A stretch of 64,000 nucleotides of DNA from Pseudomonas sp. 102515 (GTDB lineage: Bacteria > Pseudomonadota > Gammaproteobacteria > Pseudomonadales > Pseudomonadaceae): contig NZ_JAVHTY010000001.1 of the NCBI RefSeq assembly GCF_031085165.1, forward strand, positions 310,001 to 374,000, written 5' to 3'. Below the pieces are notes generated by a model, which was not told the DNA's origin, did no database searches, and was given only the letters and a program-made list of their open reading frames with translations. A program made the translations under genes and the position numbers. This document shows positions 26,442 to 36,193 of the stretch, piece by piece (positions within the stretch are counted from its first letter, which is position 1; each line of letters starts with the position of its first letter).

Positions 26442-27629
26442 ATGCACGCGGCTCCGCAACGCTTTACCCCGCTGGTCGACACCTCGCCCGCCGCCGTGGT
26501 CGCCGGCTTCGTCGCCATGCTGGTGGGCTACACCAGCTCCCTGGTGCTGATGTTCCAGGCGGGCCAGAATGCCGGCCTGAGCACCGGGCAGATCTCCTCC
26601 TGGATCTGGGCGCTGTCCATCGGCATGGCGCTGACCACCATCGGCCTGTCGCTGAGGTACCGCACCCCCATCGTCATCGCCTGGTCGACCCCGGGCGCCG
26701 CCCTGCTGGTCACCAGCCTGCCGTCGGTGCCCTACAGCGACGCCATCGGCGCCTTCGTCATCTGCGCCGTGCTGCTCGCCCTCTGCGGGCTCACCGGCAG
26801 CGTCGACCGTCTGCTGCGCCGGGTACCGCCGGCGCTGGCGGCCGCCCTGCTGGCCGGCATCCTCTTCCGCATCGGTATCGAGATCTGCGCCGCGGCCCAG
26901 CACCAGACCGCGCTGGTCCTGGGCATGGCCCTGGTCTATCTGGTGGCCAAGCGACTGTGGCCGCGCTATTGCGTGCTGGTCGCCCTGGTGGTCGGCCTGC
27001 TGCTGGCCGCAGGGTTGGGCCTGCTGGATTTCCACGCACTGCGGCTGGAGTTGGCGGTGCCGGTGTGGACCACCCCGACCTTTTCGCTGGCGGCCACCAT
27101 CGGTATCGCCATCCCGCTGTTCGTGGTGGCCATGGCCTCCCAGAACATGCCTGGCATCGCCGTGCTGCGTACCGATGGCTACGCGGTTCCGGCCTCGCCG
27201 CTGATCGCTACCACCGGCCTCGCCTCGCTCCTGCTGGCGCCCTTCGGCTCCCATGGCATCAACCTAGCGGCCATCAGCGCGGCGATCTGCACCGGCCCCC
27301 AGGCCCATGAAGATGCCAGCAAGCGCTATACGGCGGCCGTCTGGTGCGGACTCTTCTACGGTATCGCCGGGCTGTTCGGCGCCACCCTGGCGGCGCTGTT
27401 CGCCTCCCTGCCGAGCGAGCTGGTGATCTCGGTGGCCGCCCTAGCGCTGCTCGGCTCCATCATGAACGGCCTGCACGGCGCCCTCGCCGAACCCAGCCAG
27501 CGCGAGCCGGCGCTCATCACCTTCCTGGTCACGGCCTCGGGCCTGACCCTGGCCGGGATCGGCGCGGCCTTCTGGGGCCTGGTCGCCGGCCTTTTGGCCA
27601 GTTTGCTACTCACCGCACGCCGCTGTTAG
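26442..27629 (+). CDS. BenE family (YdcO-like) transporter
   Basis: The 395-residue protein is almost entirely membrane-embedded, with about 11-12 helices. Motifs include LVGYTSSLVLMFQAGQNAGLS near the N-terminus, WSTPGAALL (about 87-95), and ASQNMPGIAVLRTDGY (about 229-244), which are characteristic of the benzoate:H+ symporter family. No benzoate catabolic genes are nearby, so benzoate itself need not be the substrate. It starts 9 nt after the LysE-type gene (TGAGG ribosome binding site overlapping that stop). Confidence 0.88.
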   Translation: MHAAPQRFTPLVDTSPAAVVAGFVAMLVGYTSSLVLMFQAGQNAGLSTGQISSWIWALSIGMALTTIGLSLRYRTPIVIAWSTPGAALLVTSLPSVPYSDAIGAFVICAVLLALCGLTGSVDRLLRRVPPALAAALLAGILFRIGIEICAAAQHQTALVLGMALVYLVAKRLWPRYCVLVALVVGLLLAAGLGLLDFHALRLELAVPVWTTPTFSLAATIGIAIPLFVVAMASQNMPGIAVLRTDGYAVPASPLIATTGLASLLLAPFGSHGINLAAISAAICTGPQAHEDASKRYTAAVWCGLFYGIAGLFGATLAALFASLPSELVISVAALALLGSIMNGLHGALAEPSQREPALITFLVTASGLTLAGIGAAFWGLVAGLLASLLLTARRC

Positions 27630-27683
27630 AACCCTCGCCCCCCTGACGGGTCGGAACTGGATCCTTCACGTCAGGAGAACACC

Positions 27684-28685
27684 ATGTCCCGTACCAATCG
27701 CCAATTCCTGCTCGCCAAGCGTCCGTCCGGCGAACCCACCGCCGACACCTTCGAGCGCGTCGAGCAGCCGATCGGCGAACCCGGCGCCGGTCAGGTGCTG
27801 ATCAAGAATCTCTTCCTTTCCCTCGACCCGGCCATGCGCGGCTGGATGAACGAGGGCAAGTCCTATATCAAGCCCATCGGCCTCGGCGAAGTCATTCGCG
27901 CCCTGGGCGTGGGTGAGGTGGTGGCGTCCAACCACCCGGACTTCAAGGTAGGCGACACGATCAACGGCATGCTCGGCATCCAGGACTACTATCTGGGCGA
28001 GCCCCAGGGCTTCTACAAGGTGGATCCCAGCAAGGCCAGCCTGCCCCAGTATCTTTCCGTGCTCGGCATGACCGGCCTGACCGCCTACTTCGGCCTGCTG
28101 GAAGTCGGCGAGCCCAAGGCCGGCCAGACCCTCGTGGTCTCCGGCGCTGCCGGCGCGGTCGGCAGCATGGTCGGCCAGATCGGCAAGCTCAAGGCCTGCC
28201 ATGTGGTGGGCATCGCCGGTGGCGCGGAAAAATGCCGTTATCTGATCGAGGAACTGGGGTTCGACGCCGCCATCGACTACAAGGCGGAACCGGACCTCGC
28301 GGCCGCCCTGCACCGTGAGTGCCCCAACGGTATCGACGTCTATTTCGACAACGTCGGCGGCCCGACCCTGGACGCGGTCCTGGCGCAGATCAACTTCCGC
28401 GCGCGGGTAGTGCTCTGCGGCGCCATCAGCCAGTACAACAGCGACAAGGTGCAGGGGCCGCAAAACTACCTGGCGCTGCTCAGCAATCGCGCGCGCATGG
28501 AAGGCTTCATCGTGCTCGACCACGCCGCTCGCTACGCCGAGGCACAAAAGCAGCTGGCGATCTGGCTGGCCGACGGCCAGCTCAAATCCCGGGAGCACGT
28601 GGTGGAAGGCCTGGACACCTTTCCCGAGACCTTGATGAAGCTGTTCTCCGGCGAGAACTTCGGCAAGCTGGTGCTCAAGGTCTAA
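27684..28685 (+). CDS. NADP-dependent zinc-independent MDR oxidoreductase (CurA-like)
   Basis: The 333-residue medium-chain reductase resembles E. coli CurA, prostaglandin reductases and leukotriene dehydrogenases, which reduce alkenal or enone double bonds with NADPH. The N-terminal LFLSLDPAMRGWM (about 48-60) and the nucleotide-binding loop VSGAAGAVGSMVGQIGK (about 152-168) are clear. Zinc ligands of true alcohol dehydrogenases are absent. AGGAG lies before the ATG. It is probably detoxifying; the physiological substrate is unknown. Confidence 0.92.
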   Translation: MSRTNRQFLLAKRPSGEPTADTFERVEQPIGEPGAGQVLIKNLFLSLDPAMRGWMNEGKSYIKPIGLGEVIRALGVGEVVASNHPDFKVGDTINGMLGIQDYYLGEPQGFYKVDPSKASLPQYLSVLGMTGLTAYFGLLEVGEPKAGQTLVVSGAAGAVGSMVGQIGKLKACHVVGIAGGAEKCRYLIEELGFDAAIDYKAEPDLAAALHRECPNGIDVYFDNVGGPTLDAVLAQINFRARVVLCGAISQYNSDKVQGPQNYLALLSNRARMEGFIVLDHAARYAEAQKQLAIWLADGQLKSREHVVEGLDTFPETLMKLFSGENFGKLVLKV

Positions 28686-28811
28686 ACCGCGCGTCGGAAA
28701 GTCGTCACCAGCGGGCTGCAATCGCGGCCCGCCTGGGCCTCAAGCGTCAAGTTACAGACGGCCAATCGCCATCATTCTGCCAAGTCATTGATTTAAATGA
28801 TACTTTAAGAC

Positions 28812-28827
28812 TGGCACGCTTCTCGCT
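28812..28827 (+). promoter_or_regulatory. Candidate sigma-54 promoter of the diguanylate cyclase gene
   Basis: TGGCACGCTTCTCGCT has GG at 28813-28814 and GC at 28825-28826, the exact 10-bp separation of -24/-12 promoters, and differs from TGGCACG-N4-TTGCT at one base. An AT-rich tract (28789-28808) lies directly upstream, as for IHF or activator binding. Confidence 0.55.
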
Positions 28828-28858
28828 GTAGAGGGACTATCCGCCAAGGAGAACAGGC

Positions 28859-29782
28859 ATGGTCCCGCCCTCGTCCAACACCATCAACCTCGATCGCGCT
28901 CGCCAGCAGCGTAACGCCACTCTGGCTGCCTCCGCCCGCGAAAGCGACCCCGCGGTGCTGGGCGCCCTGCGCCAGCGCTTGCTCGGCGTGCTGCAGACAT
29001 CGCTGGATCTCGAACGGGTCCTGCAACTCTTCCGGCAGGAGGTGGATACGCTGGTGGACCTGCCCGGCCTCGCCTACCGCAATGCTGCGGAAGACGTCGC
29101 CATCGGCCTGGGCGAAGAACAGGGTCATCAGGTGCACTATCACCTGAGCCAGGGGGATCTCCGCCTGGGTGATCTGACCTTCCACCGTCTGGAGCGCTTC
29201 CAAGAGAGCGAACTCGGTGCGCTGGAATACCTGCTCGGCAGTCTGTTGTTTCCCCTGCGCAATGCCCTGCTCTATCGCGAGGCCCAGAACAATGCCCTGC
29301 GCGATGCCCTGACCGGTGTCGGCAATCGCAGCGCCCTGGATCGCGCCCTGGTGCGGGAGCTGGAACTGGCCCGCCGGACCCAGCAGCCGCTGTCGCTGCT
29401 GATGGTGGATCTGGACCATTTCAAGCGCATCAACGACCGCTTCGGCCACAGCGTCGGCGACGACGTGCTGCGCCAGACCGCCCGCACCCTCGACAACAGC
29501 CTGAGAAGCATGGACATGGTCTTTCGCTTTGGCGGCGAGGAATTCTGTGTGCTGCTGTCGGCCACCGGCCACGAAGCGGCGCATATCGTCGCGGAACGCC
29601 TGAGAGCGGCGGTAGAGGCCCAGTCGGAGACGGCGGGTGCCATCCCGTTGCCGGTCACCCTGAGCCTAGGCCTGGCGACCCTGCGCGACGTGGAATCCCC
29701 GCGCTGCCTGCTGCTGCGCGCGGATCGGGCCCTCTATCAGGCCAAGGCCGACGGCCGCAATCGACTCTGCAGCCTGGCCTGA
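28859..29782 (+). CDS. Diguanylate cyclase (GGDEF) with N-terminal sensory region
   Basis: The 307-residue cytosolic protein makes c-di-GMP. The N-terminal 135 residues form a GAF-like region (LLGVLQTSLDLERVLQLFRQEVDTL) without membrane helices. The GGDEF domain (about 140-305) begins DALTGVGNRSAL and has MVDLDHFKRINDRFGH and an intact GGEEF active site. An RSMD inhibitory site lies 5 residues upstream. AAGGAG precedes the ATG. A sigma-54-like promoter stands 32 bp before the start. It is convergent with rluB. Confidence 0.92.
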   Translation: MVPPSSNTINLDRARQQRNATLAASARESDPAVLGALRQRLLGVLQTSLDLERVLQLFRQEVDTLVDLPGLAYRNAAEDVAIGLGEEQGHQVHYHLSQGDLRLGDLTFHRLERFQESELGALEYLLGSLLFPLRNALLYREAQNNALRDALTGVGNRSALDRALVRELELARRTQQPLSLLMVDLDHFKRINDRFGHSVGDDVLRQTARTLDNSLRSMDMVFRFGGEEFCVLLSATGHEAAHIVAERLRAAVEAQSETAGAIPLPVTLSLGLATLRDVESPRCLLLRADRALYQAKADGRNRLCSLA

Positions 29783-29812
29783 GGCTCGCCTGGGACCGGG
29801 CGACCTCTCTGC

Positions 29813-30874
29813 TTAGCGACGACCGCCCTTACCGGTACCGCCGCCACTCGGACCACGACGCGGGGCGATGCCCGGCGAGGTACGGCCCTTGCTGACCGGC
29901 TTGCGGCCCATTTCGCTGGGACGCTCGGCCACGGCCGATCCCTGGGTCTTGCCAGTCTTGCTCGCCTTGGTCACCTTGTTGCGCGAACCCCGACCGGCAT
30001 CGATCGGCCGCGCGGTCTTGCGCTGCTGGCGCTCGAGCTTTTCCTTGGTCTTGCCGCCCATGGACGGCAGGGCGACCGGCGGCAGGCCGACTTCACCGGC
30101 GAGGATGTCGATCTCCGCCTGGTTCATCTCGCGCCAGCGCCCAACGGGCAGGTCGCTGGTCATGAACACCGGACCGAAACGTACGCGCTTCAACCGGCTC
30201 ACCACCAGGCCCTGGGACTCCCACAGCCGCCGGACTTCGCGGTTGCGGCCTTCCATCACCACGCAATGGAACCAGTGGTTGAAGCCGTCGCCTTCCGGCG
30301 CCTGCTGGATGTCGGTGAAGCGGGCCGGGCCGTCTTCGAGGATCACCCCGTTCTTCAGGCGCAGCAGCATCTCCTCGGTGACCTCGCCGCGTACCCGTAC
30401 CGCATATTCGCGGTCCATCTGGTAGGACGGGTGCATCAACCGGTTGGCCAGTTCGCCATCGGTGGTGAACAGCAGCAGGCCGGTGGTGTTGATGTCCAGG
30501 CGACCGACATTGATCCAGCGACCCTGCTTGGGCTTGGGCAGGCGATCGAAGACGGTGGGTCGGCCTTCGGGATCGTCACGGGTGCAGATCTCGCCCTCGG
30601 GCTTGTTGTAGATCAGCACGCGACGTACCACTTCCTCGGCCTGGTCACGCTTGAGCAGACGTCCGTCCACCGCGATGGCGTCCTTGGGCATGACGCGCAG
30701 CCCCAGGGGGGCGACCACGCCATTGACCTTGATACGGCCTTCGCCGATCCAGGCTTCGACGTCGCGACGCGAGCCGACGCCCAGGCGCGACAGCACCTTC
30801 TGCAGCTTTTCGCCAGCCGGCGCGGGGACGGTTTCGTCGAGGGATTCGTTTGGGGGATTCTTGTCGAGGGTCAT
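29813..30874 (-). CDS. rluB: 23S rRNA pseudouridine synthase RluB
   Basis: The enzyme converts a uridine of helix 93 of 23S rRNA (U2605 in E. coli) to pseudouridine. The 353-residue protein has an S4 RNA-binding domain ([22 protein letters not shown], about 22-43) and the catalytic domain with [15 protein letters not shown] (about 125-139), where Asp is the catalytic residue. The C-terminal 90 residues are a basic, Gly/Lys/Arg-rich disordered tail. GGAGG precedes the ATG. In many relatives scpB lies upstream of rluB; here eda does. Confidence 0.94.
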   Translation of the reverse strand: MTLDKNPPNESLDETVPAPAGEKLQKVLSRLGVGSRRDVEAWIGEGRIKVNGVVAPLGLRVMPKDAIAVDGRLLKRDQAEEVVRRVLIYNKPEGEICTRDDPEGRPTVFDRLPKPKQGRWINVGRLDINTTGLLLFTTDGELANRLMHPSYQMDREYAVRVRGEVTEEMLLRLKNGVILEDGPARFTDIQQAPEGDGFNHWFHCVVMEGRNREVRRLWESQGLVVSRLKRVRFGPVFMTSDLPVGRWREMNQAEIDILAGEVGLPPVALPSMGGKTKEKLERQQRKTARPIDAGRGSRNKVTKASKTGKTQGSAVAERPSEMGRKPVSKGRTSPGIAPRRGPSGGGTGKGGRR

Positions 30875-31004
30875 CAGGCACCTCCCGGTGTAGTGGACGA
30901 CAAAGGTGCCGCGGAACGGGCACCAGGAAAAAGACAGGGGCGCATGATAGCGTCCCTGCTTGCGCCAGCCTAGCTCGCCTGGCGGGTGACGGATGGCCGC
31001 AGGC

Positions 31005-31649
31005 TCAGTCCAGCGTGGCCAGGGCTTCGCGGCAGAGCTGCTCGACGCGCGTCCAGTCCTTGGCCTTCACCACGTCGCCGGGCAGCATCCAGCTACCGCC
31101 GACGCACAGCAGGTTGGCCTGCTGGAAGTAGTTCTTCACATTGCCCGGATTGACGCCACCGGTGGGGCAGAACTTAAGTTCGGCGAAGGGCCCGGCGAAG
31201 GCCTTGAGCGCCTCCACGCCGCCGTAGACGTTGGCGGGAAACAGCTTGAAGCGGCGATAACCCAGGCGGTAGGCCTGCATGATCTCCGAGGGTGTTGCGA
31301 TGCCGGGCAGCAGCGGAATGGGCGCCGATACCCCGGCCTGGAGGATTTCCTCGGTGGTGCCCGGGGTGACGATGAACTGGGCACCGGCCTCGACCGCGGC
31401 GTCGAACATCCGCACGTCCAGCACGGTGCCCACGCCGACATCCAGCTGCGGACGTTCCTGGCGCAGCAGGCGCACCGCGTCCAGCCCGTGGGCCGATCTC
31501 AGGGTGATCTCCAGGGCGGTGAGCCCCCCCGCGGCCATGGCGTCGGCGAAGGGCAGCACGTCGGCCGGATCGTTGATCACGATCACCGGCAGGATCCGCG
31601 CGCGGGCGCACAGGGCATCTAGGGTCGCGATCTTGTTCTGCATGTCCAA
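31005..31649 (-). CDS. eda: KDPG/KHG aldolase
   Basis: The enzyme cleaves 2-keto-3-deoxy-6-phosphogluconate to pyruvate and glyceraldehyde-3-phosphate, the last Entner-Doudoroff step. The 214-residue product contains [13 protein letters not shown] (catalytic Glu about 48), VGVGTVLD, the Schiff-base Lys in [13 protein letters not shown] (about 133-145) and [15 protein letters not shown] at 31649 has GAGGAG at ideal 7-nt spacing; the ATG two codons later (31643) has 13-nt spacing. It is the last gene of zwf-pgl-eda and should be under HexR control. Confidence 0.95.
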   Translation of the reverse strand: MDMQNKIATLDALCARARILPVIVINDPADVLPFADAMAAGGLTALEITLRSAHGLDAVRLLRQERPQLDVGVGTVLDVRMFDAAVEAGAQFIVTPGTTEEILQAGVSAPIPLLPGIATPSEIMQAYRLGYRRFKLFPANVYGGVEALKAFAGPFAELKFCPTGGVNPGNVKNYFQQANLLCVGGSWMLPGDVVKAKDWTRVEQLCREALATLD

Positions 31650-31663
31650 AACTCAACTCCTCG

Positions 31664-32374
31664 TCAGGGGCACCAATAGACGACCAGGGGTTCGCGCAGG
31701 AACGCCTTGATCGGAGTGGCCAGCTCGTCGCCCTCGGCCAGAGCGGTTTCCAGTACCTGTCGCTTGCCCGCGCCCTGGATGGCGAGGATCTGCTGCCGCG
31801 CGCGACTCAGGTAGGCGCGGCTCAGGGTGATGCGGGTCTGGGGCGCGGACGGTGCCACACCGGGAAAGCTCAGGCGCTCGCTGGCCGGATTCAGGGCCTC
31901 TTCCAGGCCGGGACTGCCGGGGAACAGCGAGGCGGTGTGGGCGTCGTCGCCCATGCCCAGCACCAGCACATCGGGGGTCGCCAGGGTGTCGCGCAGCCGG
32001 GCCTCGGTCTGGGTCATGCCCTCTTCCGTGGAGGTGGCCGGGCTGTAGAGATCGACGAAACCTGCGGCGGCAGCGGGTCCCTGGAACAGGTGCTGGCGCA
32101 ACAGACCGGCATTGCTGTCCGGATGGTCACCGGGGACCCAGCGCTCGTCCGCCACGGTCACCAGCACCTTCGACCAGTCCAGCTCGGCCTGCGCCAGGCG
32201 CTCCAGGAAAGGCACCGGACTGCGGCCACCGGAAACGATCAGCAGCGCTTCGCCGCGGGCCGCCAGGGCCTCGCGCAGTGACGCGGTGACCGTCTCGGCC
32301 AACGCCGTGGCATGGGCCTCGCGGTCGGGCAATTCGCGCAGGGTCACGCCCTGCCCTAGGTCAGACGTCGCCAT
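31664..32374 (-). CDS. pgl: 6-phosphogluconolactonase
   Basis: The 236-residue enzyme hydrolyses 6-phosphogluconolactone, the product of the preceding gene. Motifs of the DevB/Pgl family include [17 protein letters not shown] (about 45-61), [15 protein letters not shown] (about 73-87) and [18 protein letters not shown] (about 136-153). The ATG lies 14 nt inside the end of zwf with GGGAG 8 nt upstream, so its translation is coupled to zwf. eda follows 14 nt later. Confidence 0.94.
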   Translation of the reverse strand: MATSDLGQGVTLRELPDREAHATALAETVTASLREALAARGEALLIVSGGRSPVPFLERLAQAELDWSKVLVTVADERWVPGDHPDSNAGLLRQHLFQGPAAAAGFVDLYSPATSTEEGMTQTEARLRDTLATPDVLVLGMGDDAHTASLFPGSPGLEEALNPASERLSFPGVAPSAPQTRITLSRAYLSRARQQILAIQGAGKRQVLETALAEGDELATPIKAFLREPLVVYWCP

Positions 32375-33830
32375 ACCAGGATCTCCCGTCTCGTGCGATC
32401 AGTGCGATGGAGGTCAGCGGACCCCAGCTGCCGGCGGCATAGGACTTGGGCGAGTCGCCCATCTTCGACCAGCCATCCATCAGCTGATCGCACCATTTCC
32501 AGGCCGCTTCGATCTCGTCCTTGCGGACGAACAGCGACTGGTTGCCCTGCATGACTTCCAGCAGCAGTCGCTCGTAGGCATCCGGGGTACGCAGATGTTT
32601 GAAGGTCTCGGAGAAATTGAGCTGCAACGGACCGCTGCGCAGTTGCATGCCCTTGCGCAGGCCCTGGTCCTTGCTCATCACCTGCAGCGAAATGCCTTCG
32701 TCCGGCTGGATGCGGATGATCAGCCGGTTGCTGATCAGGCTGCGCTGCTCGGGGGCGAAGATGTAGTGCGGCGGTTCCTTGAAGTGGATGACAATCTGCG
32801 ACAGCTTCTGCGGCATGCGCTTGCCGGTCCGCAGATAGAAAGGCACGCCCGACCAGCGCCAATTGCGGATGTCCGCGCGAATGGCGACGAAGGTCTCGGT
32901 GCGGCTTTCGGTATTGGAATTGGGCTCTTCCAGATAACCCGGTACCGGCTTGCCGTCGCTGTAGCCTGAGGTGTACTGGCCGAGGACCACGCGGCTGGCC
33001 AGCTGGTCGGCGGTGATGGGCTCCAGCGCCTTGAGCACCTTGACCTTCTCGTCACGGATACTGTCGGCCGAAAGATCCGCCGGCGGGTCCATGGCGGTCA
33101 GGCAGAGCAGCTGCAGCAGGTGGTTCTGCACCATGTCGCGCAGCTGGCCGGCCTGGTCGAAATAGCCCCAGCGACCCTCGATACCGACCTTCTCGGCCAC
33201 GGTGATTTCCACGTGGGAGATGTAGTTCTGGTTCCACTGGGTCTCGAACAGGCTGTTGGCGAAGCGCAGGGCGATGAGGTTCTGCACGGTCTCCTTGCCC
33301 AGGTAATGGTCGATGCGATAGACGCGGTCTTCGGGGAAGAAGCGCGCCACGGCGTCGTTGACCACCTTGGAGGATTCCAGGTCGTAGCCGATGGGCTTTT
33401 CCATCACCACCCGGGTGCGCTCGCACAGACCGACGGCGGCGAGGTTCTCGCAGATGGCACTGTAGACCAGCGCCGGGGTGGCGAAGTAGGCGATCAGCGG
33501 CGAGGTCTCGCCCACATCCTCGGCAAGTCCCGTATAGTCTTCGCGATTGCGAAAATCGATGGCGCGATAGCCCAGGCGGCCGCGCATCCGGGTCCATACC
33601 GCTTCGTCCCAATCGGCCTTGGGCACATAGTGGCGCAGGCGCTCCTCGATGTGCTCCAGCTGCCTGACCCCATCGCCCTGGTCACGCGCCAGCGCCATGA
33701 TGCGGGTATCCTCGTGCAGCAGACCTTCCCGGTCCAGCTGATAAAGGGCAGGGAAAAGTTTGCGCAGAGCCAGGTCGCCCAACGCGCCGAAGATTGCCAG
33801 GGTACAGGGTAGAACTCGGACGCCAGCCAT
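32361..33830 (-). CDS. zwf: Glucose-6-phosphate 1-dehydrogenase
   Basis: The enzyme oxidises glucose-6-phosphate with NADP+ and feeds the Entner-Doudoroff and pentose phosphate routes. The 489-residue protein has the nucleotide loop [17 protein letters not shown] (about 13-29), the EKPIGYD motif (about 144-150), and the active-site RIDHYLGKE (about 171-179). The divergent regulator gene hexR lies 164 bp away, across an AT-rich segment with a candidate operator. Confidence 0.96.
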   Translation of the reverse strand: MAGVRVLPCTLAIFGALGDLALRKLFPALYQLDREGLLHEDTRIMALARDQGDGVRQLEHIEERLRHYVPKADWDEAVWTRMRGRLGYRAIDFRNREDYTGLAEDVGETSPLIAYFATPALVYSAICENLAAVGLCERTRVVMEKPIGYDLESSKVVNDAVARFFPEDRVYRIDHYLGKETVQNLIALRFANSLFETQWNQNYISHVEITVAEKVGIEGRWGYFDQAGQLRDMVQNHLLQLLCLTAMDPPADLSADSIRDEKVKVLKALEPITADQLASRVVLGQYTSGYSDGKPVPGYLEEPNSNTESRTETFVAIRADIRNWRWSGVPFYLRTGKRMPQKLSQIVIHFKEPPHYIFAPEQRSLISNRLIIRIQPDEGISLQVMSKDQGLRKGMQLRSGPLQLNFSETFKHLRTPDAYERLLLEVMQGNQSLFVRKDEIEAAWKWCDQLMDGWSKMGDSPKSYAAGSWGPLTSIALIARDGRSWYGDV

Positions 33831-33899
33831 AAATATTCGTTCTTTTACTTAAAGTTTGAGATATTCCAGCGCCATCATAGGGGAGCCGGGGCGATTCGC

Positions 33900-33922
33900 G
33901 TAGTCTTTATATTAAAAAATAC
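33900..33922. promoter_or_regulatory. Candidate HexR operator
   Basis: A 23-bp imperfect palindrome, GTAGTCTTTAT centred on A33911 and mirrored by TTAAAAAATAC, matches itself at 8 of 11 arm positions. It is the only such AT-rich symmetry in the zwf-hexR gap. It does not give a clean TTGT-N7/8-ACAA, the motif I recall for P. putida HexR, so this is tentative. Confidence 0.35.
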
Positions 33923-33994
33923 GGCGCAGGGGTAAGCCCGGCCCACACCTTTTATAGCCTTAGGATAGAGGCACAACAACCACTAGGAGTTCTC

Positions 33995-34864
33995 ATGGAT
34001 CGTGCCAGCACCCTGCTGCAAACCATCCAGAACCGCATCGGCGAACTCAACCGCGCGGAACGCAAGGTCGCCGAGGTCATCCTGCAGAATCCCCGGCAGG
34101 CCACGCGCTACACCATCGCGGCCCTGGCCCAGGCGGCCCAGGCCAGCGAGCCCACCGTCAATCGCTTCTGCCGTTCGCTGGGCGTGAGCGGCTACCCGGA
34201 GATGAAGATCCAGCTGGCGCAGAGCATCGCCAGCGGCGCGGTCTACGTCAGCCAGGCGGTGGAAGCCAACGACGAATCCGAGGCCTACGCGGAAAAGATC
34301 TTCAGCAGCACCATCGCCTCGCTGGACAGCGCCCGCCAGCGACTGGACGCCCGCACCGTGGATCGCGCGGTCGACCTGATGATCCAGGCGCGGCAGATCC
34401 ACTTCTTTGGCCTGGGCGCCTCGGCACCCGTGGCCCTGGACGCCCAGCACAAGTTCTTCCGTTTCAACATGGCGGTCTCGGCCCATTCGGACGTGCTGAT
34501 GCAGCGGATGCTCGCGTCCATCGCCAGGACCGGCGACCTGTTCGTGATCATCTCCTACACCGGCCGCACCCGGGAACTGGTGGACGTGGCCAAGCTGGCG
34601 CGGGACAACGGCGCCTCGGTGCTCGGCCTCACCGCCAGCAATACCCCGCTGGCCAAGGTCTGCACCCACAGCCTGGACATCCCGTTGCCGGAAGACACCG
34701 ACATCTACATGCCCATGACCTCGCGGATCATCCAGCTCACCGTGCTGGACATCCTGGCCACCGGGGTCACGCTCAAGCGCGGCGTGGATTTCCAGCCGCA
34801 CCTGCGCAAGGTCAAGGAAAGCCTGGTCGCCACCCGCTATCCCTCGGAGCCCGACCAAGGCTAG
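33995..34864 (+). CDS. hexR: Transcriptional regulator HexR (RpiR family)
   Basis: The 289-residue repressor has an N-terminal RpiR-type helix-turn-helix ([45 protein letters not shown] split over about 20-66) and a C-terminal SIS sugar-phosphate domain ([42 protein letters not shown]). HexR senses KDPG and controls zwf-pgl-eda and other glucose genes in Pseudomonas. AGGAG precedes the ATG at 33995. It is divergent from its target operon and followed by a structured repeat. Confidence 0.95.
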   Translation: MDRASTLLQTIQNRIGELNRAERKVAEVILQNPRQATRYTIAALAQAAQASEPTVNRFCRSLGVSGYPEMKIQLAQSIASGAVYVSQAVEANDESEAYAEKIFSSTIASLDSARQRLDARTVDRAVDLMIQARQIHFFGLGASAPVALDAQHKFFRFNMAVSAHSDVLMQRMLASIARTGDLFVIISYTGRTRELVDVAKLARDNGASVLGLTASNTPLAKVCTHSLDIPLPEDTDIYMPMTSRIIQLTVLDILATGVTLKRGVDFQPHLRKVKESLVATRYPSEPDQG

Positions 34865-34879
34865 GCGCCCTCACTGTGC

Positions 34880-35021
34880 AAAACCTGCTTAGGATCTCGC
34901 GAGCTAGAGCCAGACAAGGCGAAAGCGCCTGAGGAAGCGGAGTTTACCTATAGTAAATGAGCATTCCGAAGGCGCTTCCAACGCGGTTTGGCCGACGCGC
35001 AGCAGATCGTAAGTAGGTTTT
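34880..35021. repeat. Structured dispersed repeat, copy A
   Basis: This 142-bp element has terminal arms AAAACCTGCTTAGGATCT (34880-34897) and its partner at 35004-35021 (16 of 18 positions pair). An internal stem pairs GAAAGCGCC (34921-34929) with GGCGCTTCC (34971-34979). A conserved core begins TCTCGCGAGCTAGAG. Copy B is at 56691-56844. The right arm touches the stop codon of the convergent AI-2E family gene, so copy A fills the whole hexR/AI-2E gap. Confidence 0.8.
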
Positions 35022-36070
35022 TAGATGTCGTCGCGGTGGCTGAACAGGTCCCAGGTCGACATGAACAGCGCGGCGATCAGCGGGCCGATGACGAAGCCGT
35101 TGAGGCCGAACAACGACATGCCGCCGATGGTGGAGATCAGTACCACGTAGTCCGGCATCTTGGTGTCCTTGCCGACCAGGATGGGGCGCAGCAGGTTGTC
35201 CACCAGGCCGATCACCACCACGGCGAAGACGATCAGGATCACGCCCTTGATCACCGCGCCGGTGGCCAGGAAGTAGATGGCCACCGGCACCCAGATCAGC
35301 GCCGAACCCACGGCGGGCAGCAACGACAGGAAGGCCATCAGGGTGCCCCAGAGCACCGCGCCCTGGACGCCCAGCACGCCGAGGATGAAGCCGCCCAGGG
35401 CGCCCTGCACCACGGCGACGATGATGTTGCCCTTGACCGTGGCGCGCACCACGGCGGTGAACTTGGCCATCAGGCTGCGCTTGTGCATGTCGCTCAGCGG
35501 AATGGCCTTGCGGATCAGGGCCACCAGCTGCGAACCGTCGCGCAGCAGGAAGAACAGCAGATAGAGCATCACGCCGAAGCCGATCAGGAACTGGAAGGTC
35601 CCCTGACCGAAGCTGAAGGCCTGGGTGGCCACGAACTGGCTGCCCTGCATGGCGCCTTCGGATAGCTTCTGGCGAATGCCCTCCAGGTCGCCGGCACCAA
35701 AACGCTCCAGCACGCTACGTACCGAGTCCGGCAAGGCGCCCCAGACCTGCTGATAGTACTGGCCGAAATTGAGCTGGCCGCTGCTGATCTGCTGGTACAG
35801 CAGCGCCCCTTCCTGCACCAGGGAGATGGCGATGAAGACCACTGGCAGGATGACGATAAGCAGGATCACGAACAGGGTGCACAGCGCACCGAGGTTGCGT
35901 CTGTTGTTGAAGCGCCGGACGAACCAGCGCTGCAGCGGGGCGAACAGGATGGCGAGGATGGCGCCCCAGAACACCGCCCCCAGGAAGGGCGTGAGGATCC
36001 AGACGAAGGCCAGCGAGACCACCACCAGCAGGATCAGGAACGTCTTGTTTTCCAGCCGAGCACTTTTCAT
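35021..36070 (-). CDS. AI-2E family transporter (YdiK/PerM-like)
   Basis: The 349-residue inner-membrane protein has about eight hydrophobic segments. It also has the family pattern WILTPFLGAVFWGAILAILFAPL near the N-terminus, GFGVMLYLLFFLLRDG in the middle and the C-terminal GGMSLFGLNGFVIGPLIAALF. Family members include AI-2 exporters and Na+/H+ antiporters, so the substrate is uncertain. The start is the ATG at 36070 with a weak GAAAG ribosome binding site. Its TAA stop lies at the edge of the structured repeat. Confidence 0.88.
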   Translation of the reverse strand: MKSARLENKTFLILLVVVSLAFVWILTPFLGAVFWGAILAILFAPLQRWFVRRFNNRRNLGALCTLFVILLIVILPVVFIAISLVQEGALLYQQISSGQLNFGQYYQQVWGALPDSVRSVLERFGAGDLEGIRQKLSEGAMQGSQFVATQAFSFGQGTFQFLIGFGVMLYLLFFLLRDGSQLVALIRKAIPLSDMHKRSLMAKFTAVVRATVKGNIIVAVVQGALGGFILGVLGVQGAVLWGTLMAFLSLLPAVGSALIWVPVAIYFLATGAVIKGVILIVFAVVVIGLVDNLLRPILVGKDTKMPDYVVLISTIGGMSLFGLNGFVIGPLIAALFMSTWDLFSHRDDI

Positions 36071-36163
36071 TGGCTTTCGCGATTCCGAACAAGGATGACA
36101 GGCCTTGCTTAGAGCCTCGGAAGCCGTGGGGTTCCCATGAGCACCCCCAACTCGACCCGAAGA

Positions 36164-36188
36164 GGCGCGCCGGCGTGACCGGCGCGCC
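36164..36188 (-). terminator. Hairpin after the chemoreceptor gene
   Basis: GGCGCGCCGG (36164-36173) and CCGGCGCGCC (36179-36188) form a perfect 10-bp GC stem with a 5-nt loop. It starts 5 nt after the chemoreceptor stop on the minus strand and is followed by TCTTCGG. Confidence 0.6.
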
Positions 36189-36193
36189 CGGGA

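Noticed and set aside
33831-33994. Canonical TTGT-N7/8-ACAA HexR site
   Set aside because: I looked for it on both strands and did not find a clean match; only an imperfect AT-rich palindrome is present.
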